DNA of 64,000 nt from Candidatus Poribacteria bacterium (GTDB taxonomy: Bacteria > Poribacteria > WGA-4E > JAJDTR01). Each line of letters begins with the position of its first letter. Position 1 is the stretch's first letter. Where the stretch lies: NCBI GenBank assembly GCA_022827055.1, contig JAJDTR010000062.1, positions 114,347 to 178,346 on the forward strand, given 5' to 3'. The notes beneath the pieces are model-generated. The model searched no databases, had not been told where the DNA came from, and saw only the letters and a list, made by a program, of their open reading frames with translations. Shown here piece after piece: positions 24,176 through 33,544 of the stretch. A program made the translations under genes and the position numbers.

Positions 24176-25714
24176 ATGCAAAACGCTGATGCTAATCCCT
24201 TCCTAGAGGCGACCGGAATCCACAAACACTTCCCCGGGGTGCACGCGCTCAACAACGTGAATGCCGTCTTTCACGCCGGAGAGGTTGTTGCGGTCATTGG
24301 AGAAAACGGCGCGGGCAAAAGCACATTGATGAAGGTCATCGCCGGCGTCCATCCGCCCGACGCGGGGAGCATCACGATTGAAGGGGAATCGGTGACCATC
24401 CCGACTGTCGCCAAGGCGACCGAACTGGGGATCGCGTTCATCCATCAGGAGCTCAATCTCTCGGACAATTTAAGCGTCGGGGCGAATATCTTCTTGGGTA
24501 GGGAACCGCGCAAGTTCGGGGGAATCGGCATAATCGACCAGAAAGCCATTCGCCGTGACACTCGCGCCATCCTTGATCAACTTGAGATGGACTGCAATCC
24601 CGAGACAACCGTCCGCGAACTTTCCATCGGGCATCAGCAGATGGTAGAGATCGCCAAGGCGCTATCCCAGAACGCCCGGATGATCATCATGGATGAGCCG
24701 ACGAGCAGCCTGACGCAGCACGAAACGGATCGCCTCTTCAATCTTATCCGAAGCCTGAAATCCCGGGGTGTTTGCATCGTCTACATCTCCCATCGCCTGA
24801 TGGAGGTTGGTCAGATATCCGATCGCGTCATTGTTCTCAGAGACGGTGAAAATAGCGGCGAGTTGGAGCGCCGCGAGATTGACCACGAGCGCATGGTGTC
24901 GTTGATGGTGGGCAGATCGCTGACGCAGTTCTATCAGCATAAGGAACATCAGGTTGGAGCGCCGGTGCTTGAGGTCTCCGATGTGGTGGTGCCCGGGCTT
25001 TCGGAACAGCCTATCAGTTTCACTCTCCATGCCGGCGAGGTGGTTGGCATGGCAGGGCTGGTGGGAGCAGGAAGGACGGAGTTGGCGCAGGCAATCTTCG
25101 GCGTTGACGGCGAAATCTCCGGGACGATCAAGGTTAACGGCGAAACCGTGGATATCAGCAATCCGCGTGATGCTATTAACGCGGGTATCGCGCTCGTTCC
25201 GGAGGATCGCCGCGATTACGGATTGATTACCGAGTTTGCCGTTCGCGACAACATTTCATTGTCCGCGCTTGACCGTTATCAGACGGGGAAGTTCGTGCGT
25301 CAGAAGGAGGTCGCCGACCTGGCGACGGAGGCGGTAGATGAGTTCAATGTGAAGGCAACCTCGATTGAAAACGAGGTCGGGCTGCTCTCCGGCGGCAATC
25401 AACAAAAAGTGGTGCTTGCCAAATGGATCTCCCTGAAACCGAAAGTCCTCCTTTTGGATGAACCGACAAGGGGTATCGATGTCGGCTCCAAGAGCGAAAT
25501 CTACCAGTTGATTGAGCAGTTGGCAGGTCAAGGCGTCGCTATCTTGGCAATCTCCAGTGACCTTGAGGAGATTCTGCGTATTTCGGATCGTGTGCTCGTC
25601 ATGCACGATGGAGCGATGGCGGGCGAACTCGGGCGCGACATGCTCAGTGAGGAGGCGGTCATGGGATTGGCAACCGGATCGGGCAATCAACCGATTAATC
25701 AAGCGAATGAATAG
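24176..25714 (+). CDS. Sugar ABC transporter ATPase (RbsA/MglA type)
   Basis: A 512-residue protein with two ABC domains in tandem. Domain 1: Walker A GENGAGKS, signature LSIGHQQ, Walker B MIIMDEPTSS. Domain 2: degenerate Walker A GLVGAGRTEL, signature LSGGNQQKV, Walker B VLLLDEPTRG. This is the standard architecture of sugar importers of the ribose/galactose class. It works with the binding protein at 22762 and the permease at 29100. The last codons and stop (INQANE-stop) are read from a GATCAA element, so the repeat has supplied the gene's 3' end. No good ribosome-binding site is visible before the ATG. Confidence 0.93.
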   Translation: MQNADANPFLEATGIHKHFPGVHALNNVNAVFHAGEVVAVIGENGAGKSTLMKVIAGVHPPDAGSITIEGESVTIPTVAKATELGIAFIHQELNLSDNLSVGANIFLGREPRKFGGIGIIDQKAIRRDTRAILDQLEMDCNPETTVRELSIGHQQMVEIAKALSQNARMIIMDEPTSSLTQHETDRLFNLIRSLKSRGVCIVYISHRLMEVGQISDRVIVLRDGENSGELERREIDHERMVSLMVGRSLTQFYQHKEHQVGAPVLEVSDVVVPGLSEQPISFTLHAGEVVGMAGLVGAGRTELAQAIFGVDGEISGTIKVNGETVDISNPRDAINAGIALVPEDRRDYGLITEFAVRDNISLSALDRYQTGKFVRQKEVADLATEAVDEFNVKATSIENEVGLLSGGNQQKVVLAKWISLKPKVLLLDEPTRGIDVGSKSEIYQLIEQLAGQGVAILAISSDLEEILRISDRVLVMHDGAMAGELGRDMLSEEAVMGLATGSGNQPINQANE

Positions 25715-25815
25715 TGAGTGAGGGCTGCTATGGGAGTTCCTCAAGATTTCCTACGGCTTGGGATTTGCTGTAGGATTTCTATCGCACCTTGGTTCGGTCA
25801 TTTGATCAGTCGCTA
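25695..25815. repeat. GATCAA elements in opposite orientations
   Basis: Plus-strand copy GATTAATCAAGCGAATGAAT (from 25693) overlapping the ATPase stop, and a minus-strand copy at 25774-25815 (TCTATCGCACC to TTTGATCAG). Confidence 0.65.
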
Positions 25816-25874
25816 TCCACCGGACACTTACAACACGGTTTTTGAATTTGCTTCTTATCTCGACTTAGTACAAT

Positions 25875-25928
25875 TGTAGGGTGGGCACTGCCCACCATTC
25901 CTTGTAAGGTGCACATCGCGCACCAGCC
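25875..25928. repeat. Two palindromic TGTAGGGTG-type repeats
   Basis: TGTAGGGTGGGCACTGCCCA at 25875, then GTAAGGTGCACATCGCGC with ACCAGCC at 25904. The rest of 25929-26161 has no recognisable feature. Confidence 0.75.
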
Positions 25929-26161
25929 TTTGAGAGTGCCAGCGGGACCACAGGTAGTATGGTATAAGAAACCGCAGCGACTTTTTCAAAGGTCAACCAA
26001 AAAAGCCAGATGGCTAAAATCGCAGCCGCTTTTCTGGAACGCTTGATTGACACCGTTTGTTATACGGCTTAAATGCACAAAGTCGAGCTTATTCCGGCAG
26101 CGGAAAAGCGCTCACGGTTTCTTGTCCGGTAACAATCAATTCCTGAAAGAAGAACGTCAAT

Positions 26162-29029
26162 ATGAAGTCAATCCTTGCGCTAACTTGGATTGTTACCCTG
26201 TTTTCATCAACTGCCTCTGCCCAAGATTACACCCGATGGAATCTGCCGGAAGACGCAACAGCGCGGGTGGGGAAGGGTTCAATACATGAACTAAAGTATT
26301 CACCGGATGGTACGCGATTGGCGGTTGCAAGTTCGATTGGAATCTGGCTCTACGATACGCGTGCGCATGAAGAGGTCGCGCTTTTCACCGGGCATACGGG
26401 CGTGGTCAATAGCGTAGCGTTCAGCTCGGATGGCAAAATGCTGGCAAGTGCGAGTGATGACAATAAAGTGCGGCTGTGGGACGCAATGACGGGCGCGCAC
26501 CTGCGAACGCTGTCGGGGCACAGGAATGAAGTATTAAGTGTGGCGTTCAGCCCGGATGGCAAAACGCTGGCAACCGGGAGTCGTGACAGGTCGGCGCGGT
26601 TGTGGGACACGGCGACCGGTTCACCCAAAAATGCACTCTGGAAACATCAGGATTTGGTCTGGAGCGTGGCGTTTAGCCCGGATGGCAGAAGGCTGGCAAC
26701 CGGGAGCAAAGACGCGACGGTGCGGCTGTGGGACGCGGCGACAGGGACGTCCGTGAGAACGCTGGATGCAGTGAGGTGGTCGACTAATGTTGTATTCAGC
26801 CCGGATGGCAGAACACTGGCAACCGGGGGTGATGCCCATACAGTGCGGCTGTGGGACGCGGTGACAGGAGGGTTCCTGCGAAAGCTCGAAGGACACACAA
26901 GTGTGGTTAATAACCTGGCGTTCAGTCCGGATAGCAGAACGCTGGCAAGCGGGAGTCATGACAATACAGTGCGGCTGTGGGACACGGTCACGGGGACGCT
27001 CTTGCGAACGCTCCGAGGGCATACGCATCCGGTCTGGAACGTGGCGCTCAGCCCGGATGGCAGAACGCTGGTAAGTGGGAGTCGGCATACGCTGCGGACA
27101 TGGGACGCGGTCACGGGGGCACCCCTGCAAACGCTTGAGGGGCATGCGGATTCGGCCTATAGCGTGGCGTTCAGCCCGAATGGGAGGACGCTGGCAACTG
27201 GAGGTGACGACGCGACGGTGCGGCTATGGGATGCGGCGACGGCGATGCTCCTGCAAACGCTTGTGGGGCATACGTATGATGTTACTAGCGTGGCGTTCAA
27301 CCCGGGCGGCGGAATCCTCGCAAGCGGGAGTCTTGACAGGACGGTGCTGCTGTGGGACGCGGCGACGGGAATGCCCCTGCGAACGCTCGGAGGGCATACG
27401 AGCGGTGTCAGGAGTGTGGCGTTCAGCCCGGATGGACGAATGCTGGCAAGCGGGAGTCAAGACAATACAGTGCGGCTGTGGGACGCGGTGACGGGAGCGC
27501 CTTTGAGAAAGCTGGAAGGGCATACGGATTCTGTCTATGGCGTGGCGTTCAGTCCGGATGGCAGAACGCTAGCGAGCGGGAGCGCCGACGATACGGTGCG
27601 GCTGTGGGACACGGCAACGAGGGAGCGCCCGCGAACGCTGGAAGGACATACGGATGACGTTGCTTGCGTGGCGTTTAGCCCGGACGGCGGAATCCTAGCA
27701 AGCGGGAGTCTTGACAAGACGGTGCGGCTGTGGGACACGGCAGCGAGGACGCACCTGCGAACAATTGAAGGGCATACGAATTATGTCGTTAGCGTGGCGT
27801 TTAGCCCGGACGGCGGAACCCTGGCAAGCGGGAGTCAAGACGCGGCAGCGCGGCTGTGGGACGCGGCGACGGGGGACTCCCTGCAATCGCTGGAAGGACA
27901 TACAAATTATGTCACCGGCGTAGCGTTCAGCCCGGACGGCAGAAGCCTGGCAAGCGGGAGTTGGGACGGGACGGTCCTGCTGTGGAAGCTGACCCCGGCT
28001 GTCAACACCAATACCAACGCCGTCGTAAGCCTTTCGCCAGCCTCGGTGCCCTCGCCCGCGGTCGGCGAACACCTCACGCTCGTTCTCGCGATTTCGGGAG
28101 GAGAAAAGGTGGCGGGCTATCAAGCGACCGTGCAATTTGACGCGTCCGCGTTGTTTTACTTTAACGGCGCCAACGCCGATTACCTCCCTGCCGGCGCCTT
28201 TGCCGGCCCCGCTGTCTCGGATGGAAATCGGGTGACTTTCACCGCGGCGGCACTGTCCGGAGAAAGCAACGGGGATGGCACGCTGGCGACGCTCACGTTT
28301 GGAGTCCTTGTCGTTAAGCCGTCTGTCCTAGAACTGACTGAAGTGGTGCTTACCGACCGTGCCGGCGCCGCTTTTTGGCCGCAGGTTGAGAACGCGCAAG
28401 TGACCGAACCCCCGGTGCGCATTCCGGGGGACGTGAATCAAGATGGCGTGGTGAACATTCAAGATTTGGTAATCATTGCGGGTCTCATAGGACAGAAGGG
28501 CAAGGATGACGCCGATGTCAACGGGGATGGCATAATCAACGTGCAAGATTTGGTGCTAGTTGCGGGCGCGATCGGCAACGCGGCGGCGCCTTCCATCGGC
28601 TCGCAGGCGCGTGGGACGCTGAACGCCGCCGATGTGGAAGGTTGGCTGACGCAGGCGCGGCTACTCGGGATGACCGAACCGCCGTATCTGCGAGGCATTG
28701 CTTTGCTACAGCAACTGCTTATCATTCTCACCCCGAAAGAGACCGTCCTGTTGCCGAACTACCCGAATCCGTTCAACCCGGAGACGTGGATACCGTTTCA
28801 GCTTTCGGTCAGCGCGGTGGTCGAGATATACATTTACGACGCGCAGGGCGGGTTGACGCGGCGGTTAAATCTCGGTCATTTAGGCGCGGGCTTCTATATC
28901 GAACCGGCGAAGGCGGCGTATTGGGATGGCAGAAACGCACACGGCGAACCTGTTGCAAGCGGCGTCTATTTCCATCAACTTCGGACGGGAGATTATTCGC
29001 AAGTTAGACGGATGGCAGTCGTCAAATGA
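26162..29029 (+). CDS. Secreted WD40-cohesin-dockerin protein
   Basis: A 955-residue secreted protein. Signal peptide 1-20; then 14 WD40 blades (residues about 40-615), each with a VAFSPDGRTLASGS core and RLWDAATG end, enough for two seven-blade propellers. Next is a cohesin-like beta domain (about 625-735, VGEHLTLVLAISGGEKVAGY), a type I dockerin with two calcium loops (DVNQDGVVNIQD, DVNGDGIINVQD), and a C-terminal FlgD-like domain beginning LLPNYPNPFNPETWIPFQL. Dockerin and cohesin modules mediate calcium-dependent assembly of surface complexes. The strong DNA-level repetition means the blades can gain or lose units by recombination. It sits inside the sugar-transport operon between ATPase and permease. 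Confidence 0.92.
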   Translation: MKSILALTWIVTLFSSTASAQDYTRWNLPEDATARVGKGSIHELKYSPDGTRLAVASSIGIWLYDTRAHEEVALFTGHTGVVNSVAFSSDGKMLASASDDNKVRLWDAMTGAHLRTLSGHRNEVLSVAFSPDGKTLATGSRDRSARLWDTATGSPKNALWKHQDLVWSVAFSPDGRRLATGSKDATVRLWDAATGTSVRTLDAVRWSTNVVFSPDGRTLATGGDAHTVRLWDAVTGGFLRKLEGHTSVVNNLAFSPDSRTLASGSHDNTVRLWDTVTGTLLRTLRGHTHPVWNVALSPDGRTLVSGSRHTLRTWDAVTGAPLQTLEGHADSAYSVAFSPNGRTLATGGDDATVRLWDAATAMLLQTLVGHTYDVTSVAFNPGGGILASGSLDRTVLLWDAATGMPLRTLGGHTSGVRSVAFSPDGRMLASGSQDNTVRLWDAVTGAPLRKLEGHTDSVYGVAFSPDGRTLASGSADDTVRLWDTATRERPRTLEGHTDDVACVAFSPDGGILASGSLDKTVRLWDTAARTHLRTIEGHTNYVVSVAFSPDGGTLASGSQDAAARLWDAATGDSLQSLEGHTNYVTGVAFSPDGRSLASGSWDGTVLLWKLTPAVNTNTNAVVSLSPASVPSPAVGEHLTLVLAISGGEKVAGYQATVQFDASALFYFNGANADYLPAGAFAGPAVSDGNRVTFTAAALSGESNGDGTLATLTFGVLVVKPSVLELTEVVLTDRAGAAFWPQVENAQVTEPPVRIPGDVNQDGVVNIQDLVIIAGLIGQKGKDDADVNGDGIINVQDLVLVAGAIGNAAAPSIGSQARGTLNAADVEGWLTQARLLGMTEPPYLRGIALLQQLLIILTPKETVLLPNYPNPFNPETWIPFQLSVSAVVEIYIYDAQGGLTRRLNLGHLGAGFYIEPAKAAYWDGRNAHGEPVASGVYFHQLRTGDYSQVRRMAVVK

Positions 29030-29099
29030 GCGCCGAAGAGCGGCGATCTATTCGCTCAGTTGATTGTTTACAAACCAAAATGCGTCACCGCGACGATTC

Positions 29100-30068
29100 A
29101 TGAAAAAAACGCTGGGCATCTTCCTGCTCTTGGCAGCCATATTCCTCATCACCGGGATTATCGAGCCGCGCTTTCTGAGAGTCGGCAACTTGACGAACAT
29201 GGCGCGGTGGACGGGGCTGTACGGCATCTTGGCGATCGGGGCGGGGTTTGTGATTATCACCTCCGGCATCGATCTCTCGATTGGCTCCCTGATTGGCTTG
29301 ACCGGTTCGCTATTCCCTCTTTTTCTCGTCGGGGTAGGGCTGCCCATCGGTGTCGGGTTCGCGTTCGTCATCCTGCTGGCGTTGACAATCGGCTTCACGC
29401 ACGGGCTGTTAATCACCAAGCTCAAGCTGCAACCCTTCATCGTCACCCTCTGCGGGCTGTTCATCTACCGCGGGGTCGCACGGTACATCACGGGCGAGAT
29501 TAACCAAGGATTCGGCACCGATTTTCAAGGGCTGCGCCTCCTCGTGAAGTATCGAGTGTTCGACGTTATCCCGATGCCGTTCGTGATTGTGCTGCTGCTT
29601 GGGGGCATCGCCGCTCTATTTCTCAACAAGACGATATACGGACGCTACCTGCTGGCGCTGGGTCGAAACGAGAAGGCGGCGCGTTTTAGCGGCATCAATA
29701 CGGATCGGATGGTCATCTGCGCCTACATGATCTGCTCGGTGCTGGCGGGGTTTGGCGGAATGCTCTTCGCGCTGGATCAGAACTCGGTCCAACCCTCGAC
29801 GTTCGGAAATTTTTACGAGTTGTACGCCATCGCCGGGGCGGTGCTCGGCGGGTGCAGCCTTCGCGGCGGGGAAGGCACCATCGGGGGCATCATCTGCGGC
29901 GCGGCGATGGTCGAAGTGATTAAGAACGCGGTGTTTTTCCTCAACGTCGCCACCGAGTCAGAGTTCACTGTCATCGGCTGCGTAATCCTCATCGGCGTCA
30001 CGGTCGACGAGTTCATCAAACGCTTCGCCGCTAAGCGAAGGGCGCGTCAACACGCCACAGGCGCCTAA
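29100..30068 (+). CDS. Sugar ABC transporter permease (RbsC type)
   Basis: A 322-residue integral membrane protein of the branched-chain/ribose permease family with about ten hydrophobic segments. GFVIITSGIDLSIGSLIGLT is the family signature, and GRNEKAARFSGINTDR is the cytoplasmic EAA-like loop that contacts the ATPase. The start at ATG 29100 (MKKTLGIFLLL) is preferred over a TTG at 29064 because the latter adds a basic non-membrane leader overlapping a degenerate GATCAA fragment (29046-29067). It completes the sugar importer, although the WD40 gene separates it from the ATPase. Confidence 0.92.
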   Translation: MKKTLGIFLLLAAIFLITGIIEPRFLRVGNLTNMARWTGLYGILAIGAGFVIITSGIDLSIGSLIGLTGSLFPLFLVGVGLPIGVGFAFVILLALTIGFTHGLLITKLKLQPFIVTLCGLFIYRGVARYITGEINQGFGTDFQGLRLLVKYRVFDVIPMPFVIVLLLGGIAALFLNKTIYGRYLLALGRNEKAARFSGINTDRMVICAYMICSVLAGFGGMLFALDQNSVQPSTFGNFYELYAIAGAVLGGCSLRGGEGTIGGIICGAAMVEVIKNAVFFLNVATESEFTVIGCVILIGVTVDEFIKRFAAKRRARQHATGA

Positions 30069-30195
30069 CCCAAAATACAGCGCATGCGCCCGACGATTTG
30101 CTGTGTGAGACGTTCTTGGAAATAACCTTGAATTGAAGGGTTCCGTAGGGAATAACGATCGTTATTCCCTACATTGTCACCACATGTTGGGCGTC

Positions 30196-30252
30196 TGTAG
30201 GAGATCAAGCGAACGAATAGTGAGTGCGATAGAGATCTTCTCCAGGTCGCGA
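30196..30252 (+). repeat. TGTAGGAG hairpin occupied by a GATCAA element
   Basis: TGTAGGA, then GATCAAGCGAACGAATAGTG and AGTGCGATAGAGATCTT, then CTCCAGGTCGCGA. The empty version at 47464 reads TGTAGGAGCGATCTCC followed by AGGTCGCGA. Confidence 0.88.
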
Positions 30253-30262
30253 TTTAGCAGTC

Positions 30263-30318
30263 GTAGGGTGCGCAGAAGATTGGCTATCGCCCTCGCTATT
30301 CACTCGGTTGCACCCTAC
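30263..30318 (-). repeat. GTAGGGTGC hairpin occupied by a minus-strand GATCAA element
   Basis: Read on the minus strand: GTAGGGTGCAACCGAGTG, then AATAGCGAGGGCGATAGCC, then AATCTT and CTGCGCACCCTAC. It lies 10 bp from an occupied TGTAGGAG site. Confidence 0.82.
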
Positions 30319-30354
30319 AGGAGTGCTGACACTTACTCGAAAGGATAGTTCACG

Positions 30355-30672
30355 GTGACACAGCGAAAAAGACAACATCAACCGTCCAAGCAGACACGGC
30401 AGCGCAACTACAAGTCGTATCTGGGATCGCCTAGATGGAAAGAAAAACGTGATATAATCATGAAAAAATCCGGCGGAAAGTGCCGGGTCTGCGGCGCCCC
30501 TGCCACCGAGGTGCATCATGTGAATTACCAGCGGCGCGGAAAAGAGCGGCTCACAGATTTGACCGCACTCTGCCGCGAGTGTCATCAGCTCTACCACGCG
30601 AAACTGGAGGAGAAGAAAAAGCGCGAGGCTAGCAAACCTCGGAAGAATACCCGTAAATACTGGCGCAAATGA
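30355..30672 (+). CDS. Small HNH endonuclease
   Basis: A 105-residue basic protein starting at GTG. It contains SPRWKEKRDIIMKKSGGKCR, CRVCG, ATEVHHVNYQRRGKE, LTALCRECHQLYH: the Cys4 zinc knot and His-Asn-His catalytic core of the small McrA-like HNH family. Such stand-alone proteins occur in phages (as packaging or homing nucleases) and in restriction loci. It is a single gene between repeats and shares no operon with its neighbours. The repeat-rich flanks fit a mobile or recently acquired gene. Confidence 0.85.
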   Translation: MTQRKRQHQPSKQTRQRNYKSYLGSPRWKEKRDIIMKKSGGKCRVCGAPATEVHHVNYQRRGKERLTDLTALCRECHQLYHAKLEEKKKREASKPRKNTRKYWRK

Positions 30673-31165
30673 ATCTCGTAGCTTTTTTGGATCGCATTGG
30701 AAATGAACACGAATGGTCAAACGAAAAATGACTTTTATCAACAAACACAGTGGTCGTTGATATAATCGAAAGCCTGTAGGGTGCGATCAAGGAAATGGAT
30801 AACAAGACTGATTCTCAGGGCTTCCTCGTTGAATCTGCGATTGATAGAGATTCTAACAGCCTCCGTAGCCCCAGCGGGGCGATAGGTGTGTAGTGACAGC
30901 GGTAACCCACTTCCTCAAGCCCCAGAGGGGCGACAGGTTGGCTGTGCTTGTTTACATCGTTTAAATTGAAACAGCCGCCTTACTCTCGCATTCTGATATT
31001 TTCGATTGGCGGTGCTGTCCAAATGTCGCCCCTCTGGGGCTTCGGTGTATGGCTAATACACGTTTCTATATACCTTCCGCCCCTCCGGGGCTTGGGTGTT
31101 CCGATAATACATAATTATTAGCGGTCTAACTAATAAGAACTTCATTCGCTATTCCAAGGAGGTAA
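30673..31165. repeat. Repeat-rich spacer with GCCCCAGAGGGGCGACA palindromes
   Basis: A degenerate GATCAA copy in a TGTAGGGTGC context lies near 30776. GCCCCAGCGGGGCGATAGG near 30868 and GCCCCAGAGGGGCGACAGG near 30929 are direct copies; GTCGCCCCTCTGGGGCTTC near 31025 and CGCCCCTCCGGGGCTTGG near 31079 are inverted copies. No gene is seen. Confidence 0.75.
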
Positions 31166-32326
31166 ATGATGGGAATTTCGGTATACACAGTTGGGTTAAT
31201 TCTCATGGCGGGCTTACTCGTGGCGTCCGCCCGAGCTCACGTTACAGGGCACGGCGGTGCAAGCATTCACAAAATCGAGTGGGGAACGGTCAATGACAAA
31301 TCCGTCTACCTGTACACACTGAAGAACGGGTACGGCATCACCGCGAAAATCACCAACTACGGGGCGCTCCTCACGGAACTTCACCTCCCCGACCGCAACG
31401 GGGAGAGCGCCGATGTCGCCCTCGGATTCGATACCCTTGACGGCTATCTCGCCGGTCACCCGTATTTCGGCTGCATCGTCGGCAGAGTCGCGAACCGCAT
31501 CACGGACGGCAATTTCACTCTTGATGGGGTAGATTACACACTGGCGACCAATATGGGCCCCAGCCACCTGCACGGCGGAGAGGTGGGATTCGACAAGAAG
31601 GTGTGGGATGTCGTTGAGGTAAAGAAAGGCGCCGACGGTGCGTTCTTGACGATGAAATACGTCAGCCCCGACGGCGAAGAGGGCTATCCCGGCAACCTGA
31701 CGGTGACGGTCACCTACACGCTCATGACGCACGAGCTTCGGATAGATATGCGCGCCGAAACCGATGCGCCCACCATCGTGAATCTTGCCAATCATGCGTA
31801 CTGGAATCTCGCAGGGCATGACGCCGGCGACATCCTCAAGCACGAATTGAGCCTAAATGCCGACAACTACACGCCAACCGATGAGACAGTCATCCCAACG
31901 GGCGAGATTGCATCGGTGGAAAACACGTCGTACGATTTTCGTGAATCCAAACCGATTGGACGGGACATTGGACAATTGCCCGGGGATGGCGGCGAGGATC
32001 CGGGGGGATACGACATCAATTTCGCTCTCAACGGCGAGGCGGGGACGATGAGACTGGCGGCTCGCGTCAGCGAACCGAGTTCAGGGCGAAAAATGGAAGT
32101 GCACACGGATGCACCCGGAGTGCAGCTTTACACCGGAAACTACCTAGATGGTTCGCTTAGCGGCAAGGGGGAAACCGTTTACAAGAAGCATGCGGGGTTC
32201 TGCCTTGAAACGCAGCACTTTCCGGACGCAATCAATAAGGAGGGGGTGCCCGGCTGGCAATCGGTTATTCTGCGCCCGGGAGAAGTCTATAGCCACAGCC
32301 TTATGTTTAGATTTTCGACGGAGTGA
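31166..32326 (+). CDS. galM: Aldose 1-epimerase (mutarotase), exported
   Basis: A 386-residue protein with a signal peptide (to about ASARA, residue 24) and the GalM fold. It interconverts alpha and beta anomers of hexoses. Conserved elements are NYGALLTELHLPDRNG, GRVANRITDGNFTLDG, HLHGGEVGFDKKVWDV (first catalytic His), NLANHAYWNLAG (second His), DINFAL, and GFCLETQHFPDAIN (catalytic Glu). AAGGAGG precedes two adjacent ATGs, 31166 and 31169. Export suggests action in the periplasm, consistent with sugar import by the transporter upstream, though it is not in that operon. Confidence 0.93.
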   Translation: MMGISVYTVGLILMAGLLVASARAHVTGHGGASIHKIEWGTVNDKSVYLYTLKNGYGITAKITNYGALLTELHLPDRNGESADVALGFDTLDGYLAGHPYFGCIVGRVANRITDGNFTLDGVDYTLATNMGPSHLHGGEVGFDKKVWDVVEVKKGADGAFLTMKYVSPDGEEGYPGNLTVTVTYTLMTHELRIDMRAETDAPTIVNLANHAYWNLAGHDAGDILKHELSLNADNYTPTDETVIPTGEIASVENTSYDFRESKPIGRDIGQLPGDGGEDPGGYDINFALNGEAGTMRLAARVSEPSSGRKMEVHTDAPGVQLYTGNYLDGSLSGKGETVYKKHAGFCLETQHFPDAINKEGVPGWQSVILRPGEVYSHSLMFRFSTE

Positions 32327-32460
32327 GGGGCGAATTCACCCCACGATTCTCGGTGAGCGTCAATTTGACGATTTAGGGAATTTTTGGCGCTTTGCTCAAC
32401 ATGGTGTAAAGAGAGGCGGGCATGAATTGTCTGCAAAGGGTGCGGTTTTGTAATACGGCA

Positions 32461-32880
32461 TCAAAAACTAAGGGTAAATTGATTCACATAGCCGATATAG
32501 ATGAGGACGCCTTTAGCCAGAATATCTCTTCCGATAAGACATTGAATTGGCTGATCTTCAAGTGGCATTGCACTAACAATAATATTCTGGATGCGCACGT
32601 TATCTGGCAGCATCATGTCCACAGCGTATTGGTAACACCTTACACCGGTAGCCGAAGGTGTATTGGCGGAAATCTCGCCAACTTGATTTAATCCTAACTT
32701 TCCAGGAATGTCGTCTCGAATTACTGTGTGAGATGCCCCTGTATCTATCATGGCATCCAAATGGACAGAATTTCGCGACCCATCAATTGGCATTACAGAA
32801 CTGGGTACCAGCGTTGCTGATACAACCAACCCTTTGTCTCGGACGGTCTCTCCTAATGATGTAAAAGACGACATAATCAA
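32461..32880 (-). CDS. Retropepsin-like aspartic protease
   Basis: A 139-residue single-domain protein. AMIDTGASHTVI is the catalytic DTGA loop; QPIQCLIGRDIL is the matching C-terminal psi-loop, G-R-D in place of the usual G-x-D/N. No signal peptide or transmembrane segment, so it would act as a homodimer in the cytoplasm like viral and clan AA bacterial proteases. Its ATG overlaps the stop of the upstream small gene by four bases, indicating translational coupling. The natural substrate is unknown; pairing with a small partner suggests a two-component module. Confidence 0.85.
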   Translation of the reverse strand: MIMSSFTSLGETVRDKGLVVSATLVPSSVMPIDGSRNSVHLDAMIDTGASHTVIRDDIPGKLGLNQVGEISANTPSATGVRCYQYAVDMMLPDNVRIQNIIVSAMPLEDQPIQCLIGRDILAKGVLIYIGYVNQFTLSF

Positions 32881-33116
32881 ACTCGCAAAAGGTTGGATGT
32901 GAAGTGCGCTGGTTGTTCAACCAAGGTAATTTGCTTAACCAGAAAGGGGACATTTCCAAATTCTTTATAACCTTGTCGAAGCGCATCAACATTGGTATCA
33001 AAGATATCAACAAGTCGGTCACCCTTTATCAAGGCAAACTTGCCCGCATTGTCTACGAGCAACTCTGACATATGCGCCTCGAAAGTCTGAAGTTCCGTTT
33101 GAAATATGCTTGTCAT
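32877..33116 (-). CDS. DUF5678-like small protein coupled to the protease
   Basis: A 79-residue protein from ATG 33116 (AAGGAGA upstream). LLVDNAGKFALIKGDRLVDI and DALRQGYKEFGNVPFLVKQI form an alpha/beta unit found next to small aspartic proteases in many bacteria. The longer frame to 33179 lacks a ribosome-binding site. The stop overlaps the protease start (ATGA). It could be a partner, inhibitor or substrate of the protease. Confidence 0.72.
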   Translation of the reverse strand: MTSIFQTELQTFEAHMSELLVDNAGKFALIKGDRLVDIFDTNVDALRQGYKEFGNVPFLVKQITLVEQPAHFTSNLLRV

Positions 33117-33227
33117 GATGTTCTCCTTGAGGTTGCGTACGATGAGAGTTAACCTTTCTGATTGACTAGCATCCGCCATATTTTAGCATTTGTCGGCAAT
33201 AGATTCAAGACTATGTTAGCATGGACA

Positions 33228-33544
33228 CAGGGAAAACGCATATGATTTTGAGCGATGTGGCGGGTGGGTTAATAGGGAGTCATGTAGGTTGGGTTGAATG
33301 GGTAAATGCGAATCGCTATCTAACGCGAACCGAATGAAAGATCCTCAACGATAGTGCGGCGTGGCTAGATGGAATGAAACCCAACATCCCAACCCACACG
33401 GTAATTTTCAAGTTGGGTTTCACTGGATTCTCGGAGATTTCACGCGGAATCGAAAATCGACAACTGAGCAAGATGTTTGATTTTTTGAATGGCGCTGTTC
33501 AACCCAACCTACATAGAGCTAGAAAATCAGGTGCGTTTCCCCTG
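33228..33544. mobile_element. MITE-like element A, inverted ends CAGGGGAAACGCAT
   Basis: About 317 bp. Left end CAGGGAAAACGCATATGATT; right end, read on the minus strand, CAGGGGAAACGCACCTGATT. The inside contains paired TTGGGTTGAA / TTCAACCCAA motifs. No transposase. Shares its ends with element B at 52275-52507. Confidence 0.7.

Noticed and set aside
26400..27980. Tandem repeats as a possible CRISPR array
   Set aside because: The roughly 126-bp periodicity is the WD40 blade coding repeat, in frame throughout, with no spacers.
26300..28140. Many long antisense frames across the WD40 gene
   Set aside because: They mirror the codon repetition of the sense gene and have no independent start signals.
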